From: Kribbella caucasensis | GTDB lineage: Bacteria; Actinomycetota; Actinomycetes; Propionibacteriales; Kribbellaceae | DNA length: 64,000 nt | NCBI RefSeq assembly: GCF_004361855.1 | Contig: NZ_SNWQ01000022.1 | Coordinates: 62,001 to 126,000 of the forward strand | Reading direction: 5' to 3' | Part shown: positions 8,032 to 15,034 of the stretch, piece after piece | How positions within the stretch are numbered: the stretch's first letter is position 1 | How the letters are laid out: every line of letters begins with the position of its first letter | Program-made: the position numbers and the translations under genes | Notes under the pieces: generated by a model | Told to the model about the DNA's origin: nothing | The model's database searches: none | Seen by the model: the letters and a program-made list of their open reading frames with translations, nothing else

Positions 8032-8346
8032 TCAGTCGAGATCGGCCGTGGCGGAGGCGAAAACCGTCTCAGGCGGAAGCGGGCTGCTGTCGGCACGCCA
8101 GGTCCTCAGCGGGACTGTGCTCTTCTCCTCGTCCAGGAGGCCCACGCCGTCTGCGATCGCGCGGGCAGCTTCGCGCACGCCAATCTCCGTGTATGTGAAG
8201 TCGCTCCCCACGAAGAAGTCGTCCCGCATCGCCTGATTCTTGTGGAACATCCCGGTGTTGGCGACGTACGTCCAGATCTCCTCGTCGATCAATGCCACCA
8301 CCCAGACCGCTCGCTCGCCGTCGCCGGCCAGAAACAACCGTGTCAT
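8032..8346 (-). CDS. Candidate immunity protein, first paralogue, coupled to the RelA/SpoT-like gene
   Basis: A 104-residue acidic protein, beginning MTRLFLAGDGERAVWVVALI, with the family core YVANTGMFHKNQAMRDDFF and FTYTE. Its ATG overlaps the stop of the RelA/SpoT-like gene by 4 bases (8343-8346, ATGA), so translation is coupled to the putative toxin. That tight coupling makes it the likeliest cognate antidote of the three. No known domain recognised; it could instead be an accessory of an unknown process. Confidence 0.75.
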   Translation of the reverse strand: MTRLFLAGDGERAVWVVALIDEEIWTYVANTGMFHKNQAMRDDFFVGSDFTYTEIGVREAARAIADGVGLLDEEKSTVPLRTWRADSSPLPPETVFASATADLD

Positions 8347-9158
8347 TTCGCCATCCCGCCGTTCTCGATGCGCTTGTCGTCATCCGATTGTCTATTGCTG
8401 GCAGATGCGTTCTGCGGACGCCGCATCTGACGTTGCTTTGTCTGCCGGTTTGAAGAACCGTAGCTTCTTGCCTCGACCGGTACGCCGCCGAGGTGTGTCA
8501 ATCCGACGAGGCCGGCCGGTTGGGTCATCGCTGCCGAGAGGCTGATGGCCTCCGTAGCCGCTTCATTGCGGGTCTTTCTGCTTTCCCGAGGATCTCGATT
8601 GACGTGGTACAGACGGGTGGTCGCCATCTTCACGCGGATGGACTCGGGCGAGTGAAACTGGACCTCGACCTGAACGTCTTCGCGGGCACGCAGGATCGCG
8701 TGGATGCCGTTGTAGCGGCTGCCGTCGACGTAGGACTGGTGGGCGGACTCGACCCTCCACCCGTTAGCCTGCAGCCGATCGACCGTCTCGCGAGCTGACT
8801 CGACCACCTGTGCGGGGCTCTTGGCAACCACTGTGAAGCGCAGTAGATCGTCTGTCAGCGGCGTACGGTTCCGGTGCCAGGCCGACCAGATCTTGCGAGC
8901 CAAGGATGACGGCGATTTGACGCGGTGGTCCAGTTCGTGAGTGGTATCGCCTGGGCGGATCGAATCCAGCAATTGACGGGTCACCTCGCGCTGGTGCGTT
9001 ACCAGACGGCAGAGGAGTTCGAGGCTTTCTGCCGTCGCTTCCGGGCCGAACTCAGCCGCTATCTGCGCGGCCGTCGGGATCGGATCGCCCCAGTCGAGGT
9101 GGTGTTCTGGGGAGAACTGGGCGTGCAGATCGGCTGGTTCGGGTGGGTCGGGTGGCAT
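8343..9158 (-). CDS. RelA/SpoT-fold nucleotidyltransferase, toxSAS-like candidate toxin
   Basis: A 271-residue protein whose residues 75-190 follow the alarmone-synthetase fold. The pyrophosphate-transfer residues are present: HRVKSPSSLARKI (R79, K81, R88-K89), TDDLLRF (D103/D104, R107), SRYNGIHAIL (Y149, H153) and VEVQFHSPES (E165, Q167). No HD hydrolase, TGS or ACT domain exists, so it is a stand-alone synthetase. The form of these motifs (VEVQFH, RYNGIHA) resembles RelA/SpoT domains at the ends of actinobacterial polymorphic toxins, known relatives of which make (p)ppApp or pyrophosphorylate tRNA 3' ends. N-terminal 70 residues are unassigned; the last 80 are polar and probably disordered. 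It heads a four-gene cluster with three candidate immunity genes. Confidence 0.8.
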   Translation of the reverse strand: MPPDPPEPADLHAQFSPEHHLDWGDPIPTAAQIAAEFGPEATAESLELLCRLVTHQREVTRQLLDSIRPGDTTHELDHRVKSPSSLARKIWSAWHRNRTPLTDDLLRFTVVAKSPAQVVESARETVDRLQANGWRVESAHQSYVDGSRYNGIHAILRAREDVQVEVQFHSPESIRVKMATTRLYHVNRDPRESRKTRNEAATEAISLSAAMTQPAGLVGLTHLGGVPVEARSYGSSNRQTKQRQMRRPQNASASNRQSDDDKRIENGGMAK

Positions 9159-9160
9159 TG

Positions 9161-9203
9161 GTCCCCCAGATCGTCGTTTCTTCGAACGTAGTTATTGGGG
9201 GAC
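9161..9203 (-). promoter_or_regulatory. Inverted repeat over the ribosome binding site of the RelA/SpoT-like gene
   Basis: GTCCCCCA (9161-9168) and TGGGGGAC (9196-9203) are perfect inverse complements. In the minus-strand transcript the second arm, UGGGGGAC, ends 2 nt before the AUG at 9158 and contains the purine-rich ribosome binding site, so folding would hide it. The spacer contains TTCGAA. It may equally be an operator. Confidence 0.5.
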
Positions 9204-9324
9204 GGGCTGTGGGGTGGTTTTCGGGATCTGTGGATAAGTGGGGTGACCTGGGGTGGTGGGGGTCGTTGGAAGGAAAGTGGGTGCGTGGGCCAACCGGAGA
9301 GGGTGGGCAGCGGGTAGACAGGGT

Positions 9325-9840
9325 GTGCCGACGACGATGACTGGGCAGGTGAGCGAGGTGGTGCCGCCTGCCGACGGGGCCGGGTTCGTCGAGTGGGTGC
9401 GGCCGCATCTGCCGGCGATGGCCCGGGTGGCGGCCCGGTTGGCGGTCGGGGCGGACCGGGACGACATCGTGCAGGAGTCGTTGGCGCGGGCGTGGACGAA
9501 GCGGCAGCAGTACGACGCGGGGCGGGGCTCGGCGTCGGCGTGGTTGCTGGCGATCACGGCGGACCAGGCGCGGAAGGCGGCCCGGCGGATGCGGCCGGTC
9601 GCCGCGTTGGAGGACCACGACGCGGCCGAAGTGCGGCCGGACGTGGATGCGCGGCTGGATGTGGATCAGGCGTTGGGGACGTTGTCGGCGCGGCAGCGGC
9701 TGGCGGTGGACTGCTACTACTTCGCCGATCTGTCGGTGGCCGACACGGCCGCGGTGATGGGGTGCTCCGAGGGCACCGTCAAGTCAACTCTTTCCGATGC
9801 GCGGGCCCGCCTGCGCTCCCTGCTGGAGGTCAGCGAATGA
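9325..9840 (+). CDS. ECF-type RNA polymerase sigma factor
   Basis: A 171-residue sigma-70 family factor with only regions 2 and 4. Region 2 is around VARLAVGADRDDIVQESLAR and WLLAITADQARKAARR; region 4 is TLSARQRLAVDCYYFADLSV with the helix-turn-helix GCSEGTVKSTLSDARARLRS. Start GTG 9325 is chosen as the nearest start before the conserved part; ATG 9337 is a close alternative. The stop overlaps the ATG of the following membrane-protein gene (ATGA), which is the usual sigma/anti-sigma arrangement. Divergent from the RelA/SpoT-like gene. Confidence 0.88.
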   Translation: MPTTMTGQVSEVVPPADGAGFVEWVRPHLPAMARVAARLAVGADRDDIVQESLARAWTKRQQYDAGRGSASAWLLAITADQARKAARRMRPVAALEDHDAAEVRPDVDARLDVDQALGTLSARQRLAVDCYYFADLSVADTAAVMGCSEGTVKSTLSDARARLRSLLEVSE

Positions 9841-10892
9841 AGCCTACAGACGAGGTCGACGACCTGCTGGCACAGGCCGGAGCTCGGTGGCGGGCGGGGC
9901 AACCGCCCGCGCCGGAGCCGGATCTCCAGCGGATCACCGGACCGCGCAAACCGAAGTGGCGCGAGCCGAAGCGCTGGGTGCCCGTGCTCGCCGCGGCGAG
10001 CGTCGCGGCCATCGCCACAGCGGCGCTGATCGTGCTGCCCGGCAACGGCGACCACGAGACCGTTGCCCCCAGCAATGAGACGCCGCCCAGGGAACACCCG
10101 ATGCAGGTCCGCGCGGGCGACAAGGTGCAGGTCACCGGACAGGTCGTCGCCGCGCCCGGAGCGCCGGTGTACTACTGCATTCCCGTGCCTACCGTCGGCC
10201 TGCCCGAAGGGAAGCCCAGGCCGCCGGCCTGCCTCCCGGGGCAGCAGATCGAGGTGACCGGTGTCGACGTGGCCCGACTGACCGGGCTGGAGACCATCCT
10301 GGGGGTCAAGACCGGCAGAGCTCACCTGGTCGGGATCTGGAGTGGTGGGAAGATCTCAGTCGAGCAGCAGTCCCCACCCCCACGCGGTCCGGGCGCGCCG
10401 GAGAAGGTGCCCTGCTCACCCCCGGCAGGCGGCTGGAAGCCGGCGTACGCCGCCGACTCGATCACCCCGGCCGTCGACGCCTTCATCAAGGCGCGGCCCG
10501 GCGAGCTGCAGGCGCCGTGGATCAGCTGGCCGGAGGGGTCGCCGACAGATGCGACTCCCGGCGCGCCGCCCAATAAGCCGAGTGTGCTGATGATCGGGGT
10601 CGCTCACGGTGACCTCGACCAGATCCGGACGGCGATCGACCCTCTCGTGGCCGGCAACCTCTGCGTGACGAAGGTTCGGTTCAGCCAGACCGAGATCAAC
10701 CAGCTGCGAGCCGCGGTGGCAGCTTTACCTCTTGACGATCTGGATCTGGACATCCTCGGCGTCGGAACCCGCATCGGCGACACGCCGGTGACCATCAGCC
10801 TGCGCATCGTTGACGAGAAGGTCGTCGACGCCTTCCGCTCGATCGGGCTGGACAAGCTGGACTTCAATCCGGTGATCAAGCCAGCAAACTGA
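9837..10892 (+). CDS. Membrane-anchored protein coupled to the ECF sigma factor, possible anti-sigma
   Basis: A 351-residue protein with one membrane segment (about residues 44-64, VPVLAAASVAAIATAALIVL) after a ~40-residue cytoplasmic N-terminus, and a large external domain rich in Pro, with cysteines in YYCIPVP, PPACLPG, VPCSPP and NLCVTK. Starts at ATG 9837, overlapping the sigma stop by 4 bases. Position and topology suggest an anti-sigma factor or sensor, but the cytoplasmic part has no HxxxCxxC zinc motif, so this is inference. Ends convergently 14 bp from the ArsR-type regulator. Confidence 0.75.
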   Translation: MKPTDEVDDLLAQAGARWRAGQPPAPEPDLQRITGPRKPKWREPKRWVPVLAAASVAAIATAALIVLPGNGDHETVAPSNETPPREHPMQVRAGDKVQVTGQVVAAPGAPVYYCIPVPTVGLPEGKPRPPACLPGQQIEVTGVDVARLTGLETILGVKTGRAHLVGIWSGGKISVEQQSPPPRGPGAPEKVPCSPPAGGWKPAYAADSITPAVDAFIKARPGELQAPWISWPEGSPTDATPGAPPNKPSVLMIGVAHGDLDQIRTAIDPLVAGNLCVTKVRFSQTEINQLRAAVAALPLDDLDLDILGVGTRIGDTPVTISLRIVDEKVVDAFRSIGLDKLDFNPVIKPAN

Positions 10893-10906
10893 CCGTACTG
10901 CGGGCG

Positions 10907-11929
10907 TCAGCTGAGCAGGTCGACCAGGGCGTCGCCGCGGGGTGTGCGTTGGATGCGCACCTCGCGGCCGACGCGTTGGCGGGTCACCAGGCCGGCCGCG
11001 GCGAGCTGGACGCAGTGGTACGTCGCAGTGCTCGGTCCGGCGTTCAGGTGTTCGGCGATGCGGCCCATGCTGCTGGGGTGGTCCAGGGCACGCAGGATCG
11101 CCGCGCGGATCGGTCCGATCAGCAGGGTGAGGTTGTCCGGGCTGTCCGCAATGTGGTTGGCCGCGCCCGGGCTGTCCGCGAGCCGCGTCAGGCCGGGAAC
11201 GGGATAGCCGAGCCAGACCCTGTCGGGTTCGTCCAGGTTGAAGACCGACGCGCTCGTACCGGACACCAGAGGGACCAGGGTGACCGGCCGGTCGTTCAAC
11301 TCGACCCGGTAGGGATGCCGGTCGGACAGGTAGAGCGTGCGATCGGCGTACCGGGCACGGCGGCTCAGGTTGCTCAGCAGGACGTCGAGGCCGCCCGTCA
11401 CGGAGGCTGCGCCGATGCGCTCGGTCTCGCGGGTGCGCAGTCCGGTCGACTGCTTCCAGATCGGTGCGTACGCCTCCCACGCGGCGTTGAGGACCTTCAC
11501 GTACTGCTCCAGCCACTGCGTCGGGCGTCGGAGCGCGCCGCGCCAGGGCAGTGGTGGTTCGCCGGGTTGCAGCTGCTCGACACCTTCGCTCAGCACGTCA
11601 GGCGTCACGTCCGCGACCTGGGCGAGCTGGTCCGCGACCGGCTCGCCGTTGATGCCGAGTGGGGTGAGGCAGTCCGGCAATAGTGCTCTGGTCCGGTCGA
11701 ACATGGGCAGTACGGCCTGCGCCGCGTCCCCCGGCAAGCTGTCGCGAATCGTCCGGAGCCACTCCGGCGCGACCCCCTGCCGAGGCCCACCCAGTACGTC
11801 GACCACGAGCGACACCAGGCTCGCCATCGGCGCCGGCGCCACCGAGATCCGCAGCCGCCCGAGATCCCCCAGGACCAACTCGGTATGTCGCGGACTCACC
11901 GTCGCCGGACCCACCTCACCCCCACTCAC
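10907..11929 (-). CDS. ArsR-family winged-helix regulator with DUF5937-like N-terminal domain
   Basis: A 340-residue protein. The last ~80 residues form a winged helix: IGPIRAAILRALDHPSSMGR, then IAEHLNAGPSTATYHCVQLA (recognition helix) and the wing VGREVRIQRT. The N-terminal two thirds resemble the long effector domain common to actinobacterial ArsR-like proteins of the DUF5937 group. No metal-binding cysteine cluster. Downstream neighbour is convergent; targets unknown. Start ATG 11929 is upstream of the first conserved strand. Confidence 0.8.
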   Translation of the reverse strand: MSGGEVGPATVSPRHTELVLGDLGRLRISVAPAPMASLVSLVVDVLGGPRQGVAPEWLRTIRDSLPGDAAQAVLPMFDRTRALLPDCLTPLGINGEPVADQLAQVADVTPDVLSEGVEQLQPGEPPLPWRGALRRPTQWLEQYVKVLNAAWEAYAPIWKQSTGLRTRETERIGAASVTGGLDVLLSNLSRRARYADRTLYLSDRHPYRVELNDRPVTLVPLVSGTSASVFNLDEPDRVWLGYPVPGLTRLADSPGAANHIADSPDNLTLLIGPIRAAILRALDHPSSMGRIAEHLNAGPSTATYHCVQLAAAGLVTRQRVGREVRIQRTPRGDALVDLLS

Positions 11930-12055
11930 GAAGGAACCTCACGCGAGTGAAGACGTCCCCCACCCCGTTTTGGTTGCTTCCGTCCGCAACAACCACACCC
12001 CATCCGCCCGGGCACTGCGTTCCCCCACACCCGCCCTGTCCCCTCCGCCATGCCT

Positions 12056-12118
12056 CAACCGGGGAGGGTTTTCGCGGCAACCGGGGTGAGGTTTTGCCTC
12101 TGAGCGGGCAGAAACTCA
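12056..12118 (-). repeat. Dispersed intergenic repeat A, copy 1
   Basis: The complement of this stretch reads TTTCTGCCCGCTCAGAGGCA and ends GCCGCGAAAACCCTCCCCGG; the same ~58-bp sequence, with scattered changes, is at 55941-55999 on the plus strand. It lies between the ArsR-type gene and the hydrolase gene, outside both. Confidence 0.55.
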
Positions 12119-12135
12119 CCCCGGACTCATGGAGT

Positions 12136-12993
12136 TCAGCGGTCGTGGAAGAACTCGGTGAGGAGGCGGGCCGTGGTTGCGGGCTGTTCGATCGCGGGGG
12201 AGTGGGCGGCGTCCGGGATCACCTTCGGGCGGACGCCGAGCAGCTCCGCCATCCGGTCCTGCACCGGCAGCGGCCAGCCGTCGTCGGATTCGCCGTACAG
12301 CACCTGCGCCCGGACGCCCGACGCGGCCAGCTTCTCGGTGCGGTCCTCGGCGTCCATCAGCCGGCGGGTGATCTCCGCGAGGCTGATCGGCACGTTCTGA
12401 GTGAACCGCTCGCGCAGGAACTCGGCGATGTCCGCGGGCGGCGCGATGTACTGCGGTGCCTCGCTGTCGTGCGACAGCTTCATGTCGTACACCTGCTCGA
12501 TCGGCAGGTTGTCCAGCCCGAACGCGAGCAACTGCAGCCCCTGCAGCGTCACCTGGTCCGTGAACGCACCCGGCCCGGAGCAGAGCAGCGTGATCGTGGA
12601 GAACACACTCGGCTCGATCAGCACCGCCTCCCGCGCGACCAGCCCGCCGAACGAGTGACCGACCAGTTGGCTGTATCCGCCGAGCGCCTCGCTTATCGCG
12701 GCCACGTCGGCGCCGAGCGCGGCCAGCGTGTACGCCGAGGGGTCGGCCGGGCCCGGGGTCTCGTACTGGCCGCGCTGATCGACGGCGACGGTCCGCCAGC
12801 CGTACCGGGCCAGGTGATCCACCAACGGCGTGAAGTCCTCCTTGCTCCCGGTCCAGCCGGGAACCAGCAGCACCGTGCCGAGCGGCGTACCGACGTCCGG
12901 CACCGCCATCAGGGTGGCGAAAGTGCCACGGTCGGTCTCGAGGTTCGCGGGGTGCACCCCGTCGGGCAACGTCAGCGTGCGCGGCGTACTCAC
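12136..12993 (-). CDS. Alpha/beta hydrolase
   Basis: An alpha/beta-fold hydrolase of about 285 residues. TVLLVPGWTGSKEDF gives the oxyanion region, GWRTVAVDQRGQYETPGP strand 4, LVGHSFGGLVARE the nucleophile elbow (GHSFG), and DAAHSPAIEQP the C-terminal catalytic His; the acid is probably in LYGESDDGW. The GTG at 12993 (VSTPRTLTL) is preferred over an upstream ATG at 13059 because homologous-looking sequence begins there, but no strong ribosome binding site supports either. Substrate unknown. Divergent from the ParA-like gene. Confidence 0.82.
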   Translation of the reverse strand: MSTPRTLTLPDGVHPANLETDRGTFATLMAVPDVGTPLGTVLLVPGWTGSKEDFTPLVDHLARYGWRTVAVDQRGQYETPGPADPSAYTLAALGADVAAISEALGGYSQLVGHSFGGLVAREAVLIEPSVFSTITLLCSGPGAFTDQVTLQGLQLLAFGLDNLPIEQVYDMKLSHDSEAPQYIAPPADIAEFLRERFTQNVPISLAEITRRLMDAEDRTEKLAASGVRAQVLYGESDDGWPLPVQDRMAELLGVRPKVIPDAAHSPAIEQPATTARLLTEFFHDR

Positions 12994-13122
12994 AGGTACA
13001 CGGTATCCGCTGGTGGTCCCGCACCCCGGATCGACGGCCCGATCAAGCTGAGACTTCAACTATGCTTGAACTTTTGAGACACCCGGATCGGCCGCTGTTC
13101 GACCGTGCGGCACAATGGCCGG

Positions 13123-13872
13123 GTGCCTCGCACACTAGCTGTCGCCAACCAGAAGGGCGGCGTAGCCAAGACCACCACGGTGGCCACGCTCGGCGCTGCC
13201 CTGACCGAGCTCGGCCGGCGCGTCCTGTTGGTGGACCTGGATCCGCAAGCCTGCCTCACGTTCTCGCTCGGCATCGATCCGGAGGACCTGGACAAGTCGA
13301 TCCACCATGTCCTGCTCGGCGGTGTGAAGGCGCGCGACGTGCTGGTCTCCGTGGACGACGGCCCGGATCTGCTGCCCGCGACGATCGAGCTGGCCACGGC
13401 CGACCTGGAGCTGGCGCGTGAGGCCGGTCCCGAGCAGGTACTGCGAACCACACTGCGCCCGCTGGCGTCGGCGTACGACTGGATCATCGTCGATTGCCCG
13501 CCCACACTCGGGCTACTGACCGTCAACGGTCTGTCGGCGGCGTCCGACGTACTGATCCCGTTGCAGTGCGAGACCCTCGCCCATCGTGGTGTCGGTCAGT
13601 TGCTGGACACCGTCCACGATGTCCAGCGCCTGACCAACCCGGGCCTGGAGGTCCTCGGTGTCCTCCCGACCCTGTACGACGGCCGTACGACGCACGCCCG
13701 CACCGTCCTCGAGACCATCGCGGACACCTACTCGCTGACCGTCCTGGCCCCCGCGATCCCGAAGTCGATCCGCTTCGCCGAAGCCCCCGCCGTCGGCCAC
13801 ACCATCCTCACCACGGCCCCCTCGACGCCCGGAGCCACGGCGTACCGCGAACTGGCGACCAGCCTGGTCTAG
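13123..13872 (+). CDS. ParA/MinD-family ATPase (Soj-like, solitary)
   Basis: About 250 residues. The deviant Walker A is NQKGGVAKTTT near the start, followed by LLVDLDPQACLTFSLG (A') and WIIVDCPPTLGLL (Walker B). No parB partner is adjacent. Mycobacteria carry an equivalent solitary Soj-like gene (Rv3213c) beside the DEAD helicase rhlE, and the same neighbours occur here, so it is the positional counterpart and not the chromosomal parA. The start GTG 13123 (VPRTLAVANQ) is chosen because a CACAAT-like -10 element sits 7 nt upstream, fitting a leaderless transcript; GTG 13105 is the alternative. Confidence 0.88.
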   Translation: MPRTLAVANQKGGVAKTTTVATLGAALTELGRRVLLVDLDPQACLTFSLGIDPEDLDKSIHHVLLGGVKARDVLVSVDDGPDLLPATIELATADLELAREAGPEQVLRTTLRPLASAYDWIIVDCPPTLGLLTVNGLSAASDVLIPLQCETLAHRGVGQLLDTVHDVQRLTNPGLEVLGVLPTLYDGRTTHARTVLETIADTYSLTVLAPAIPKSIRFAEAPAVGHTILTTAPSTPGATAYRELATSLV

Positions 13873-13888
13873 ACCTGGTCCGGCTGCT

Positions 13889-14860
13889 CTAGGCCTCGTC
13901 CGGCCCGTCCGGGTGCTTCGGCAGACCCGAACCGGCGGTCGCGGTTGCCGTAGCGGGCACGGGTCCCGGCGTACGGCGGAGGCGGTTGCGGAAGCGCCAG
14001 ATCGGTACGCCGATCAGGGCGAACAGGATCGCGAACGGCAGCACCGCGCCGACTCCTGTCGCGAGCGCGGAGAACGTTGCGGTGAAGGCGTTCCAGCCAT
14101 CCTTGAGACCGGCCACGAATCCGGTGTCGTTCTTCACCACGTCCTGCGGCACCGGCCCGTTCTTCTTGACCAGGAGGAGGTTGAGGGTGGCGAGCTCGGT
14201 CTGATCGGCGAGCGCCTTCTGCTTCGCCAGCAGCGATTCGAGATCCGCCTCCCGCCGGGTCAGCTCGGTCTCGATCGAGACGATCTCGCCGATCGTGTTC
14301 GCCTTGGCCAGCAGGGTCCGGATCCGTTCCAGGCTCGCGCGCTGCGACCCGATCCGGCTGTCCACGTCGACGACCTGCTCGGTCACGTCACTGGACTCCT
14401 GGTGGATGGCGGTCCGTACACCGAGCACCGACAACCGCTGGATCGCGGTCTCGTACGACGCGGTCGGCACCCTGAGTACCAGGTTGGCCCGGGTGATCTT
14501 GCCGTCTGCGTCGCCACCGGTGTCCTCGGAGGCGACCAGACCGCGCAGTCCGGTGACCACGGTGATCGCGGCCTGCCGTTGCTTGTCCACGTCGTCGGCC
14601 TCGACCGTGAGCGAACCGGTCTTGATGATCGCGCGGGTCACAGTCGGCTGCTGCGCGGCGCCACCTGCCCCGTCCGTACCGGGTGCTGCCTTCCCGTCGG
14701 TGGTCCCCTCTTTGGACTCCCCGCTGCCGCTGCTGTCGTTCTGTGGAGCCGCGGCGCCGGACGTACTGGCCTCGTCCCCGCCTGCACTGCAACCCGACAA
14801 CACAACGGCCGCGGTCAGCAGAACCCCCGCCACCGCGGCCGTGATACGCGTCCTCGTCAT
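13889..14860 (-). CDS. DUF4349 lipoprotein
   Basis: A 323-residue exported lipoprotein. The signal is MTRTRITAAVAGVLLTAAVV with lipobox LSGC, followed by a ~55-residue Ser/Gly linker. The DUF4349 body spans about 75-270: RAIIKTGSLTVEADDVDKQR, VPTASYETAIQRL and a long coiled coil (TRREADLESLLAKQKALADQ). A single membrane helix (GAVLPFAILFALIGVPIWRF) near the C-terminus is followed by a basic tail, so the protein may span and be anchored at both ends. ATG 14860 is favoured by GGGAAAGG 7 nt upstream. Role unknown; family members often sit near envelope-stress genes. Confidence 0.85.
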   Translation of the reverse strand: MTRTRITAAVAGVLLTAAVVLSGCSAGGDEASTSGAAAPQNDSSGSGESKEGTTDGKAAPGTDGAGGAAQQPTVTRAIIKTGSLTVEADDVDKQRQAAITVVTGLRGLVASEDTGGDADGKITRANLVLRVPTASYETAIQRLSVLGVRTAIHQESSDVTEQVVDVDSRIGSQRASLERIRTLLAKANTIGEIVSIETELTRREADLESLLAKQKALADQTELATLNLLLVKKNGPVPQDVVKNDTGFVAGLKDGWNAFTATFSALATGVGAVLPFAILFALIGVPIWRFRNRLRRTPGPVPATATATAGSGLPKHPDGPDEA

Positions 14861-15034
14861 CGCCACACCTTTCCCTCTCCGACCACTGTCGGACGAAGGA
14901 CGGCCCACCCCGGCCCCGGTGTTGCACCCCCCGATCACCTTTCAGCCACGACCCGGCGACGAACTGATCTCGCCACTACACCCCGCACATCTCCAACCAC
15001 TCAGCGCGGCATGGTTGGTGTACCGGTGTGTTTG

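Noticed and set aside
7242..9158. RelA/SpoT-like gene considered as the housekeeping small alarmone synthetase
   Set aside because: Ordinary small alarmone synthetases are followed by unrelated genes; the VEVQFH motif style, disordered tail and the three coupled paralogues favour a toxin-type interpretation, though not proven.
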